From contig JAJUBI010000004.1 of assembly GCA_022419385.1 (NCBI GenBank), positions 2,151,286-2,215,285 on the forward strand: a stretch of DNA of 64,000 nt, written 5' to 3'. The DNA is from Paraconiothyrium sp. Pb-2020 (taxonomy: Eukaryota > Ascomycota > Dothideomycetes > Pleosporales > Didymosphaeriaceae). Below, piece after piece: positions 31,204-42,703 of this stretch. The notes under the pieces were generated by a model that was given only the letters and a program-made list of their open reading frames with translations, had not been told where the DNA came from and made no database searches. Within the stretch, counting starts at the first letter, position 1; every line of letters starts with the position of its first letter. The translations under genes and the position numbers were made by a program.

Positions 31204-32089
31204 GGCGGATCGAGACTGCAAAGAGGAAGACCATAGCAACCTGGAATATATACCAAGGTACACATTGCTGTGCCTCGTTACGCCCCAGTGCCCCGCTTGC
31301 CCCTCTGTAAGCAATGCTGGTCGTGGACTGTCGAGTCAGTATGGAGATCCCTTAACCCGCTTGGCCAAACCTATTTCTAAAGGAATAAAACTCCACTACG
31401 CCCCTTCTTCTGGGATCTCGGATCAATTTACGCCCCATAAGCGCCAAGGTCTAGTCGTAACACGTTCTACTATATGACCAGATCTAGGTTGTACTACACT
31501 ACAATCAGTATGAGATGAGGTCAAACAAAGTTTTGTATGCACATAGCCGAGGTAATGTTGCGATGGCAAAGCTGATGCCGCGACGATAGGGCTGACGCCG
31601 AGAAGGTTGCCTTTTTTTATTAGCTACCATAGCCAAGCGCAACATCAACACGGGATTTTGGAGTGCCTTTGGAGTGCCCTTTGAACGATGCGTAAAATAT
31701 GACAACACCAAGACATGCTAAGGTGCAGCCTTGCTCAAGTCGTGGATCGTATGGCCATGGTGTCTACCTAGATTCGTAAATGGCAACGCGAAAGCCGCAC
31801 ACTCTCCACCAGCAATATCGACGATTAGGAAAGGTAGACTTCGATAGAGTTTCAGTCCCAGACAGATACATGCTCTGATGCACCAAAGAAGTCAAACCGC
31901 ACGCGAGGGTCACTCCAGACGGCGACCTTGGAGGGCATACATTGTTCGCTGCTTGCATTAGTAAGTGCATCGCCTCTTGTTATAAGGTCGTGCATTTGTG
32001 TGGTCTATTGCGGGCATGGTAGGCATGAGGAAAGGAAGGTACCTGTCTCTGCAGGCACTAAGGTGCAAGCAAGTACAAGACGGAACGAC
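31204..32089. other. intergenic
   Basis: About 890 nt upstream of the monooxygenase. No recognisable gene on either strand. Confidence 0.5.
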
Positions 32090-32290
32090 TTACACAAGTA
32101 TCCTCGGCGCGAAGTCAAACATTCCAGACCCTCCATCGACCCTCTGATTGAGCCTCAACAATAGCTCCCGCGCGCGATACTGGCCGGGGACGTGGAGTGG
32201 GGCGCGGGAGCGAGCTGTGCTTCCGCCAACGCTTCTCATCCTCTCATTTTCTTTCGCCAGCGCTGGCTCCAGATCCTTCAGGGCAGTCAA
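32090..32290 (-). CDS. possible exon of a small unrecognised gene
   Basis: A 66-codon frame that stays open a little upstream, preceded by an acceptor-like TTCAG near 32316 and followed by a donor-like GTAAGT at 32093-32088. Composition is coding-like, helical and basic (APLHVPGQYRARELLLRLNQR). No family recognised and no confident start or end, so this is a weak call. Confidence 0.25.
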   Translation of the reverse strand: MTALKDLEPALAKENERMRSVGGSTARSRAPLHVPGQYRARELLLRLNQRVDGGSGMFDFAPRILV

Positions 32291-32306
32291 CAGGCCTCGT
32301 AGCTGA

Positions 32307-32343
32307 ATGGCGCGTCACCAAACAATAATTCTCATCCGACACG
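32307..32343 (+). other. possible remnant first exon of a histidine phosphatase
   Basis: ATG followed by MARHQTIILIRHG and a donor-like GTATGG. LIRHG is the phosphoglycerate-mutase-like catalytic motif at the normal place near the N-terminus. No downstream exon with the expected E-x-x-HN context was found before the MARVEL gene. It may be a relic or coincidence. Confidence 0.25.
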
Positions 32344-32881
32344 GTATGGTCGCGTTGTAGCCGCCGCAATGCGTCTGTGCCACAGACGCTTGAACTCGCC
32401 TATCCGGGGATTTTCTGTCGTATCGCAGTCCTCGCCTCTCATTGGCCAGATCAGCGACTACTCAAGATTTCATGAAACAGAGACAACCAGACAGACGGCT
32501 GACAGGAATAGCATCGATTCAGCCTTCTGGTTTCTAGAGTGATGGGGTTGAGCACAGAGCTTGGTCGTGTTCTGTATAAGATGCGCTGGTCGCCAGCAAG
32601 AAGGCAGCATCAAACATCTTCAGCAACCAACTCATTACACTCACTCTTGACGAGTTTCCTTTTTCTCTTTTTTCCTTGAGTACTTTCATTGTCTCATTTG
32701 TCCATCTCTCAGTCGTCATTGCGTTCTTTCGAAAAGTCATCAGCCAACACGCATTCACTTCTCTGCTGGCAGATCGCGCTCCGTTCATTGCAGCATAAAA
32801 GCACTCTGTCCGACTCTACAGCTCCTCAATCTTGAACACCTTCTATACAGCAATCCCTCAACTACCACCAAATTAGCCACT

Positions 32882-33583
32882 ATGCCTGTTCCTAGCTACG
32901 GTGCCATGCCTCTGAGCAAGACCTTCTTGCTCGTGCGCATCATGCAGGTCATCGCCATGGTCGTTATCATCGGCATAACCTCCAACTTCATCGGCAACAT
33001 TGTGAACCTAGGTGTCGAGCCACCCAAGGAATTCGTGGGAACCATCGCCATCGTACGTACTCGCACCGCGACTGCAGCCACTCGTCCCGCTAACTCTCCT
33101 CTAGACCTGCATCGCAGCACTCTACATCCTTGTCAGCGTGGCCTACTACTGGTCCGAGGCCAACCTGGGCCTGCTCGTCATGGCAGGCGCAGATTCGCTC
33201 CTGCTCATCGCCTTCATCGTAGTGGCCGTCACAGTCGGCAAGCCCGTGAGCTACCTCAACTGCTACGTGATTGGCAAGACGAGCAGTGAGGTGGATGCGG
33301 CTTACGCGTATGCTTTCACCACGTCGGTCAAGAACAACCTGAACCAGATGGGTGACAAGCTGAGCCTGGGTCACTGGGCAGGCGTTACCAAGAGCAACTG
33401 CTTTCAGGCGAAGACTGTTTGGGGATTGGCCATTGCTATGTGGTGAATACATCCTCGAACCCGTATTTGATAAGGAACTAACTTGAGAGTAGCATTTTGT
33501 TCACCACTTCTTGCGCGCTCCTTCCCACGCTCTGGTACAAGAACAAGAAGGCGACCGCGGTTCCCAAGTCTGTTGAGGCTTAG
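32882..33583 (+). CDS. MARVEL-like four-helix membrane protein
   Basis: Exons 32882-33052, 33105-33442 and 33493-33583 (introns 52 and 50 nt); 199 residues. Four hydrophobic segments are visible: VRIMQVIAMVVIIGITSNFI, AALYILVSVAYYW, LLVMAGADSLLLIAFIVVAV, and a last one around GLAIAMCILFTTSCALL. The layout and the loop before the last helix fit fungal MARVEL-domain proteins, which sit in plasma-membrane domains. A pyrimidine-rich leader (32640-32880) precedes the ATG. Function beyond membrane organisation is unknown. Confidence 0.75.
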
Positions 33584-34490
33584 ATGGCATCGTAGCATTT
33601 CTTATGCTCGCCGAAGGACTTTTCTCAACAGCGGGTCAAGAAGGTGGTCTCGATAGACCAGCCAGCAAGGAGGTCTCGTGTTCGCATTCGATCTGTCAAG
33701 CACGGTGTTCGGCTCACCTCTCCTTCCACTATAAATCCGACAAAAAAATGCATTGGGAGGAGTTTTGTTCGCGGCGTTGTCTCTTTCTGTTCCGGACATT
33801 GAATGTCCCTAATCATAATGGCCTTCAGCCGTCAAGCAATCGATAAAAATCTCTGCATCTGCAGCCGTTGGTGCAAAGTCTTCCTTGATGCTGGTGCAAG
33901 TGATGCAACGCAGAGAATTGAGCTGCACGGTGGTCAGAGCTTCCAGAAAATCCCTGATTCGTGGGGGTTATCTGTGGGGCTTTCAAAGCCTTGAGATCGA
34001 TTGCCGCAAGACCGCATTCTATGAACTGCAGCAGAAGATGCAGGGTCAGAGTATCTATTGTGTAAAACAGTGACGGATGAGGCTGCCGAGACGCATGCAC
34101 GCCGCTGGCGGCTTCGTAATAGGCTGCGCTGGAAGGCCATCGTGACCGCGCAAATGACGCGCCTTCGCGGGGAACGGCGACAGCGGGCCAAAGCTCCATG
34201 AAGGCCAAGTGGGCCTCATCATCGCATCCCCGCCCCTCACAATTCGCCCATTATGCGTATACTACAGATACTCTTCTCTGCCCTTCCTCTTAGGCTTCCC
34301 GTCTTCCTGTCGCCCGCTGCGCCCCTGCGTCCGTGAACGAGCTCGTCCAGCTCAGCGTCATTGTCGGTACTCCGAGGCAGCCACGCCTACGCAGACTACG
34401 CTCCAGAGCCCACAACGAGACCATCAGCTGCCGGCCTAGCGTAAGGCTTTTATAGCACAAGGACTTGAAGGCGACGGACAGCTGCCCATC
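33584..34490. other. intergenic
   Basis: About 900 nt before the transporter gene. No recognised gene, tRNA or repeat. Confidence 0.5.
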
Positions 34491-36333
34491 ATGTCTTTGA
34501 CGCATAGGGTGACTACTACCGAGGAGTATGACGGGCCGTGGAGTCGCGAAGCAAGTCCGGACAGCAGACACCGCAAAATGTCATTCAATCCTCTAGAGCC
34601 TTCCGGCACGTGGACACCTGCCCCGTTTGAAGAGCCGATAGGCGCCTTTGAGGTCCCCAAGTGGAAGAGAATACGTACGTCAATCAACAACACATTTGAG
34701 CCAGCGCTAACAATGGGCAGTCCAGGTCCTGTCCGCCGTGATTTACTGCCTTTTCGCCGCTGGTGTCGTTTTCGGTTTCGCTGCGATAAAGCCCGTGCTG
34801 CTCGAGGAGGGTGTATACAGAAATCAATGCACAATCGAGGAGCTGGAGGACGACGTGTTGGTGTGTTACGGACAAGAGCTCCGGCTCAATCTCATGTTCA
34901 CCGTAGCAGCGGTTTCCACAAATGTCGTTGCTCTGCCTGTTGGCACCATTCTCGATCGCTTTGGCCCTCGCGTGAGTGGCATCCTCGGCGCCATCTTCGT
35001 CGCCATCGGCGCGGTTCTCTTCGCTTTCGCTAGTGATACACCTTTCGACGCGTATATTCCCGGTTATTTGTTCCTTGCATTGGGTGGTCCCTTCATATTC
35101 ATTTCCTCGTTTCAGCTCAGCAATACGTTTCCGCAGTACTCTGGCTTAATTCTGGCTCTCTTGACAGGCGCATTCGATACTTCGAGCGCTGTTTTCTTGG
35201 CATATCGACTTATTTACCAAGCGACAGATGGCTCTTTTACACCCAAGAAGTTCTTTCTAGTATATCTCGTCGTACCAGTTTACATACTTCTTGTACAAAT
35301 CTTCTTCATGCCCTCCACGTCGTACAAGACAGTGGGAGAACTGGCGCAGACCGTGGAAAACACCACCCACGGCGTGGAGCATGAATCCGACGACGAGATC
35401 GAAGACGAGAGAATGGTCCAGCAACTTCGAGATGCGCGGCGTATACATCGCGACAGTATTGTAAGCCAGATCACCGAGCTACTAGGTACAAAGGACGCGA
35501 CCAACCAAACAAAAGAGGAGGTCAAGAAGAAGAACATCTCCGGTGTTTGGGGGGCACTTCACGGAAAAACTGCGGCGCAGCAGATACGTACGCCCTGGTT
35601 TATCTTGATCACTCTCTTCACCGTCTTACAGATGCTGCGGATCAACTACTTCGTTGCCACCATCCGCTCGCAGTACACATACCTGTTCCACAGCGCTGCG
35701 AAAGCCAAGGAAATCAACAACTTCTTTGATATCGCACTCCCCGTCGGCGGAGTGATTTCGATCCCGTTCATCGGACTTTTGCTCGACAACACCAGCACCA
35801 CCTTCTGCATGGCTATGCTCGTCACCATCGCTACGACCATTGGTGTACTAGGCGTCATCCCTGAAACATGGGCCGCGTACGGGAATATCGTCCTCTTCGT
35901 CCTCTACCGGCCTTTGTACTACACTGCCGTATCGTAAGTCGTCGCCTAGATGTCCACATCAAATTTGCGATTAATTAAACACAGCGATTACTCGGCCAAA
36001 GTCTTCGGCTTCGCCACGTTTGGCAAAGTGTATGGCCTCATCATTTGCCTCGCCGGCGTACTCAACTTCGCGCAATCCGGGCTTGACGCTGCCACCCATC
36101 TCACCTTCCACAACAACCCCATGCCCATCAACATCATGTTGCTTTCTAGCGCGCTACTGGTTGGGCTGGCGCTCGTGGCCTTCGTGGCGAGGAAGAGCCA
36201 TAAGATTCACAGAGAGAACATTGAGGAAGAGGCGGAAGGTGCCAGGGAGAGGTTGATGCCTGGGGCAAATGTCGGTGTGGCGGACTATGGGAGTGTGAGC
36301 AACACGGAGACGGAGGAGCGAGGGAGACGTTGA
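34491..36333 (+). CDS. MFS transporter, Fmp42/LAT3-like
   Basis: Exons 34491-34674, 34721-35933 and 35985-36333 (introns 46 and 51 nt); 581 residues. A 60-residue hydrophilic N-terminus leads into about 12 hydrophobic segments, split by a long charged loop (HESDDEIEDERMVQQLRDARR) between the two halves. The signature LPVGTILDRFGPR between helices 2 and 3 is the MFS motif. The overall pattern is like yeast Fmp42 and animal LAT3-type transporters, some of which carry amino acids. Substrate unknown. Confidence 0.8.
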
Positions 36334-37321
36334 AGAACAAGCGGACGTGTGTCGATGAAATGCTAATTAATGATGAGACGATTTCGACTATATTTAGTTG
36401 GGATTAACTACACCGGAGCTACGTCGTGATGGAACGAGTTCCGTCCATCGGGAGGTCATTTGCTTTCTTCTCATGTGCATTGGCATGCAAGGCGTTTTCG
36501 GGATTTTCTCGGAGATACAGTTTGGAGTTTGACTGTAGCGTTGCTTGTTTTCGTTCTGAAAGTACGATGTCGCATGTTGTTTCTTCGGAATACGTGCTTT
36601 GAGCGTTTGTCGCATATGAGAGTGAGAGACTCATTGCAAGTGGGCATTAGTGTATGCAGAATGAGATTTTCAAATGGGAATGGACTCTTTTTGGCTTTGG
36701 CAGACGCATTCAATGGAAGTGCGCGCAATGCCTCACCGTTGCTCCGCACTCCGTTGTTCGCTTTGGAGCGCCGCCCCACGCTGCCGTCATCCGAAGCCGC
36801 TGCCCCTCTCGCCCCTCGCCCAAGCTCCTCGACGTCTGTGCAGCACCTACCCCACTACAAGTATTTGGAATGCCCTGAGCTGCTGCAATGTACCCGCTAC
36901 ACGCTCCGCTTCCAATCCCGCAGGAATGGTTGTTTCCGCGGCGGAGTGAGACTTTGTAGGAAGGTCTGAAGCTGCATTGCGTGCTCCAGCGAGTCTCCAT
37001 GAGGAATGCGAGTACGTGAAGGGTCGCATCACTATTCCGGGAGCTCCTTAGCATGCGCTATAATTCAACCCACGTCATCAGAGGGGCAGCTGTTCCAGTG
37101 AGAAGCCAGCTGCTACCGGATCCGCGCCATACAACTGGGGAGCTTTTGATTTGGAAGGAAAACTGAGGATCCGTGGAAGCGGAGTCGTCGAACGCAGTGC
37201 AAGTACCTGGGCACGGCCAAGCTATATAAACAGCGCTCGCTCACTCGGACACCTTGATGTCTTACCTCTAACGCATCATACCGAATTAAGTCGTTTAAAA
37301 ACCAATTGAATCTAAATCACT
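36334..37321. other. intergenic and promoter of the GFA gene
   Basis: About 990 nt. No gene seen. The 3' end holds the promoter of the next gene. Confidence 0.5.
37223..37230 (+). promoter_or_regulatory. TATA box of the GFA gene
   Basis: TATATAAA lies 92 nt upstream of the ATG at 37322. Position and sequence fit a TATA element. Confidence 0.5.
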
Positions 37322-37849
37322 ATGTCGAGCTACAAGGGTCACTGCCACTGTGGAAACACAGAGTGGGAAGCAAAGCTAGAGTCGGACCAGCAAGGACACA
37401 TTCTATGGTGAGTAGCACCTTTCGAGTGAACAGGTAGAGAAACTGGAGCTGATATAATACAGCCACTGCGACACGTGCAAGTCCCTCTCAGGCTCAACCT
37501 TCACCCTCAATCAGATCATCCCCAAGGCCGCTCTCAGCATTACCAAGGGCGAGGCCGATCTCGGCGAGGTACGTCGAGAAGCAACCAACCGCTTAATGAT
37601 TCTAACCATGGCTAGTACACGTACTACGGCGAATCGGGTAAAGCTGTAAGATGCTATTATTGTAAGAATTGCACGTCGCACGTATACCACCACCAAGAGG
37701 TTATGGGCCCAGACAAGATTGTGCTCCGCACCGGATTGTTGACTGAGGGCATCAAGAACTTCAAGCCTGCTGCCGAGATCTTCGGCAAGGCCAAGTTGCC
37801 GTGGGAGAAGGAGGTTGCACAAACGTTTGAGACGCTACCACCGTCGTAG
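37322..37849 (+). CDS. GFA / CENP-V-like zinc protein
   Basis: Exons 37322-37407, 37463-37568 and 37616-37849 (introns 55 and 47 nt); 141 residues, the normal size. Zinc ligands are in place: CHCGN near the start, CHCDTCKSLSGS, and CYYCKNC. The family is named after glutathione-dependent formaldehyde-activating enzyme, but most fungal members have no proven activity. The small size and single domain suggest a cytosolic protein. Confidence 0.88.
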
Positions 37850-38195
37850 ATGTCCTTGAATGGTCCATAGGAAACTAGCAAAACAATCGAACGAATGAAT
37901 ATGCCTGCAAGCTTGTGAATGGTTACGGGTGACCAACGTGAGACCCTGGTCTCATATATCATATCTGTTCATGTTATGATATTGCACAGTGAGCCGAGTT
38001 ACGTCAGGGGACACTATGAGGCAGTCAATTTCCCATGGTCTGTTATCTCAAGTGCGCCCGTAGACTATTAGAAGCATCTTGCATGCAAATGCTGGTGTAG
38101 TAGCAGTCTGGAACAGAACTTGTACCTTGGTATCATCCATTCTGTCTATAAACTTTCCATCACACATGTCGATATCTTTCATTACCTCAATTAAA

Positions 38196-38861
38196 TTAAT
38201 CCGCAAGCGGTGGGAAACTCCTCAAGAAATGACTCGGGCACTCATACCCGCTCGGATTCTTATCCAGGTACAACTGATGGTACGTCTCCGCGTCCCACCA
38301 CTGGCCCGCGGGCAGCACCTCGGTCACAACGCCGCCCTTCCACCACTGCTTATTCACCTTGTCTGTGATATCCTTGGCCTCCTTCTCTTGTTCTGCGTTG
38401 TGGTAGAAGATTCCACTTCGGTATTGCGAGCCCACGTCCGGGCCTTGACGATTTGCCGTTGTGGGGTCGTGCATCTTGTAGAAGAATTCAAGAATCGTGC
38501 GGTATGTGAGTTTCTCTGGATCATAGACAACCTGCAAAGCCTCCGCGTCTGTCTTCCGTTAGCATTAGACATTCCTTTTACTGTTGAGAATGTATCGCTT
38601 TGTCTTGGTGTTGAACTTACGGCCAGTACGCCCACTGCACACAGCGCGATAGCTCGGGCTCTCTGTATCGCCACCGATGTATCCCACCCGCGCGTCCAAC
38701 AGCCCTTTATTCGCAAAAGCCTTTCTGTACATATGCTCTACGCCCCAGAAACATCCTGCGGCGATGGTAGCGGTCTGCGCGCCGGCGGGCACGTTCATTG
38801 GAGTGGCGGGGGCGTTCGAGGTCATGGAGAATGGACGGATGAAGCGCGAGAGGAAGGACAT
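38196..38861 (-). CDS. MXR1: peptide methionine-S-sulfoxide reductase (MsrA)
   Basis: Exons 38861-38621 and 38548-38196 (72-nt intron); 197 residues. The active-site motif AAGCFWG puts the catalytic Cys at residue 37. Other family pieces: ARVGYIGG, PSYRAVCSGRTGHAEALQVVYD, YRSGIFYHN and AETYHQLYL. It reduces methionine-S-sulfoxide using thioredoxin. Residues 1-25 (MSFLSRFIRPFSMTS) could be a mitochondrial presequence; use of Met13 would give a cytosolic form. This dual start is inference. Confidence 0.93.
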
Positions 38862-41135
38862 AGAGAGGTAGGAAACCACCACTAGTAAGAAAGTCTGGAG
38901 GATCTTCAGATTGAGAGGTTGTGGAGAAACAAATTGGAGTGTTCCGAAGAAGAGGAGTAAAGGCGGCAATTTTTGTATGGGAATTGTTTTGCGATTTGAG
39001 ACTCGCCTTCGCGAAGGGTACTGAAGCTTGATGACGCTAACATTTTGGTGACAAATGCCCCGCGCCGCGGCAATAGCATGCTAACTCGCGTCTAATGGGT
39101 GCAAAGATTCCGCATCGACAACACCAACCTCCGATATGATTCCATCATCTTGACTTTGCCATCATGTTAAATGCACGGTATTGAGGATGCGGCGCTCTTG
39201 CTATTTGCTGTTTGCGCCGGGCTGACTTCAGCTACATACCGTGCACCGTACGCCCCGTCGCATCCAAAGTCTGGTAGAAGTCGCGATTCCACAGCAAAAC
39301 TATGATTCCATCATCTTGATATGGTCATGGGAGTTATCCGAGCGATGCCAGAGAGCTGTCTTATTGTCTTTCTCTCGTACACTGACCTAGACGACTCTGC
39401 ATCGCTCCCGCACAATATCGAACAGTCAGTTTATCCGGACCCGGCGACAGGCGGAAGCTTTACCATCCAGGTTTCGTCGAAACGCGCAGCACGAAGCGGG
39501 CTCTCTTCCGTCCTTCCTCACAGCCTTTCTCGTCGCTGTCGTTCAGTCTTTCGTGCTTTCATCGTACGAGCCCAGGATGACTGCGACCCCGTTGCGGTGC
39601 CACCTGCCATAGGAGCACTAGACGCAAAGCCTCTCGGCTTGCAGCAATTGTTCATGAATCTATCCTTTCCAGGCTTCAAGCGATTTTTATCCTCGTATTC
39701 ACTTCTGCCTATTATTCTTTAAGCTTCGTTCACAATATCTCAAAACGTCTCTTCGTAGCGGTGGGCCATTGCCAAGTCGTTCTTCGGATACAACAGTGTG
39801 TCGCTTTCGTGAGTGGCATAGTTGCAATCAATTTTCAATCTATCACGCCCAACTTGTGGAAGTCGGACGGCTTATGAATGCTTGCACCTTGCAAAGACTG
39901 GGTCTGGATTCGTTACGATGCCTCGTGGTCCGCCTTCGCAGCCCGCGGAACGTAGCCTCAGGGTCCACTATACGATTGCAGTCAAGCATCTTATTTTTAG
40001 CTCAACTCTCTCCAGATCTACTCATGGCCCTTGCATGAGCCCATTTTCGCCAGACATATATTGTACGAGCCACTAATCGTGGTGGGGACGACAAGCTTTA
40101 ATTTAAGGTTAATCTAGACTCCATCTCTGCATGCCGTTTCGAGATCCCCAACATGGATTACCTCGCCAAACGATGACCACAGCTGCCCTCAACTGATTGA
40201 GCTACTATTTCCAGCACTCGGTACCACGATGATCGATTCCACTGCCATACGAATGGGATAGATGAAGTCTGCCAAGATTGTGGAGCTACTCAAGCAGCTT
40301 TTTGCTCGCTTCGACCCGAACCCCATCCACAGCTTCTAATTCAAGCATCACCTTCCAGGATCGTATATTCGCCCAATTCAACCACAATATACTTCCTCAA
40401 GCGAGCTCTCGACACGATGAAGCCACAGACCAAGCGAGAGACTAGTTGGGAGCGAGCGACAACACGACGAGATCACGGCCATCCAAACAGGCAATGTCAA
40501 AGACTACTCGACTTGTACGCATTCATGGACTACAATGCTGTTTATGTTGATACGCTTGGCACATGTGTATCTGGATGAAGGAGTTCGGCACTGGTGCTGC
40601 TGGTTCCTGGTCACATAAATGAAAATGCGGTCACCTTTGGTACTCAGTCCCCTTGACCAGGCTCTGTTTAGTCAGGCTTTTGGACAACAGCTAGCAAACC
40701 ACCGTGTAAGCGTTGCATGACCAGACGCTAGTCGACTTTGTCAATACGAGTCCAAGCGATAGTCCTTTCGATAGGATGGGCTAGATGCTTCTTGCCATGC
40801 GGGAAGTAGCATCAGATAACTTCGGAACACGAGTTCACCTGACAGATTCGAACAAACTTGACCTATGAGCAGGCTCGTTTCACCGGGCCTCCTGTACTGT
40901 AGATTGAAGATACTGCTTGGCGGCAATTGTCTTCTCGTAAGCGGACGACGGCACCATGTGATAGCGACAATGGGCTGCGCACAGGACCTGATCATGATAG
41001 CTGCCGAAGACATGGTATTTAAGGACGCTCATATCCCCCAGATTGATCGTCATCAAGCTGCCTTCAATAGTCAATTCGGTACTACTCTTAAGATCAGCAT
41101 TTCTGCATCTCCCTCATTTATCCCACACATTCATC
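38862..41135. other. 2.3-kb gene-poor region, possibly with decayed coding sequence
   Basis: No intact gene recognised. Around 40160-40610 one plus-strand frame has long stretches of protein-like sequence (e.g. AKIVELLKQLFARFDPNP) broken by TAG, TAA and TGA. A 133-codon frame at 39321-39722 is unrecognised. TATTTAAGG near 41018 may be the TATA element of the DUF4360 gene. Confidence 0.35.
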
Positions 41136-41896
41136 ATGAAGTGGCTCCTTGCTGTCGTTCCCGCCGTTCTGGCTGGTACCATCCCCATCAACCCTGTAGA
41201 GCTAGGCGATGCTCCCCCAGCAGGCCAGGTAAACTGTCTGACTCCTGCCCTTGCTAGGAATATTACTGATGCGACCAGGTCACCATTCGAGGTGTTACCT
41301 ATGGAGGAACCGGATGTCCTCAGGGCACCGTGAGCTCCCAGCTTTCTGCCGACAAGACCCTCATTACCCTCATCTTTGACACTTACATCGCCTCCATTGG
41401 CCCCGGCGTCGCCGTCACCGAGCAGCGCAAGAATTGCCAGCTCAACATCGACATCCAATACCCCGGGGGCTTCCAGTACTCCGTTCTTAGCGCCGACTAC
41501 CGCGGCTACGCCTCTATTCAAAAGGGTGTAACTGGTACCCTTAAATCGACCTACTACTTCTCTGGCCAGACTGACCAGGTGCGCCAGCCTCAGATTTTCG
41601 CTCCGGGCACCCTTCGCCTCCTTCAAGCAATTCGCTAATGCAAGAAATAGTCTTCGACCGAGTATACATTCACCGGTCCGGTAACAGGTGACTACTTGAA
41701 GCACGACCAAGCCGACTCGACCTCGACTGTCTGGTCACCGTGCGGTGCCAGCGGCATGCTCAACATCAACTCGCAGGTGCGCCTGACGACCAGTGACACC
41801 AAGGCGACCGGTTTGCTCACCACCGACTCGACCGATCTCAAGTTCACCCAGGTTGCGTATGTCCAGTGGCAAAAGTGCACACCCAAGTCAACGTAG
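41136..41896 (+). CDS. secreted DUF4360 protein
   Basis: Exons 41136-41228, 41279-41578 and 41651-41896 (introns 50 and 72 nt); 212 residues. Signal peptide MKWLLAVVPAVLAG. Domain hallmarks: TYGGTGCPQGTVSSQLS, IASIGPGVAVTEQRKNCQLN, IQYPGGFQYSVLSADYRGY, TYYFSG, STVWSPCGASGMLNINSQVRL and VQWQKC. The four conserved cysteines (GTGCPQG, KNCQL, SPCGA, WQKC) probably pair. The family is widespread as small secreted proteins of fungi with unknown function. Candidate effector-like secreted protein only in the loose sense of size and export. Confidence 0.88.
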
Positions 41897-42703
41897 ACGC
41901 TAAGGGTCTGAAGGAATTTAACGAGGTGGTCGGGTATTTCGATTCGTGAGTGGAAGGTGCTTGATTTGGAGGACCTGGTGTGGAGGAGATGCTAGTAGTG
42001 GGTATAGGTAGGGTAGGCTTAGATGCAATAGCATGATCTGTTACGCAGAGCTGAAGCTGTGCTTGTGAGGTCTATGGATTGCTTTCGTATATTGCTTGAG
42101 ATCCAATGCCCTAAGATTTTGCTATTCGCGCAGCTAGTTCTAGTACCTTTGCTTCTAGTAAGCTCAAGTAACTGTACACACCAACCTTCAGATTCAAATC
42201 TTTCTATTCATCAAAACCTCCTAGTGATATTAAAACAATATGCAATATATATACTGTACACATTACTAGTGCTTTACACCGTATCTCGATGGGAAGGGTG
42301 CTCTCCTTACATTTTGCAAACAATTCATGGTGTAAGAAATCTGAGATCGGCATCTATGGCGTGAAGAGCAATCAGGAGACACCCCGAACCACCACACAGA
42401 CATAAAATGATCCATACGCGTGGATGCGGAGGTGGACGGAGTGATCGGAGTGGTGAGAGGAGTACCTCGCGCTACTCCTATCTGGCAGCTGCAGCCGAGC
42501 TTCATCCTCGGCCCAAGCCCAGATAAGCGTGTCGGCTAGCAGCGCGTCGGAGTGGGCAGCTTTATACGTGCGCGACTGGTGCTCACAAGAAGCCATGCGA
42601 CCAGTTGACCTGGTTCCGCATAAGCTGATTCTTCAAAAAAGCGGCAAAAGCTGCACACTGTTCTCGAAAATTCATTTTCCTGGTCAGAGCGGCAGTAGGA
42701 GCC
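41897..42703. other. intergenic
   Basis: About 800 nt between two plus-strand genes, partly AT-rich (42160-42270). The frame upstream of the amidase start is open by chance back to 42529. Confidence 0.5.

Noticed and set aside
33630..33720. tRNA-like look of a GC-rich stretch
   Set aside because: No proper T-loop GTTCGA-type core with pairing stems and no acceptor stem could be drawn.
39321..39722. 133-codon plus-strand frame as a gene
   Set aside because: No recognisable domain, signal peptide or codon pattern; surrounded by stop-rich sequence.
42529..42703. N-terminal extension of the amidase frame
   Set aside because: The frame is open but unlike the family. The spliced start at 42704 gives the expected N-terminus with good splice sites.
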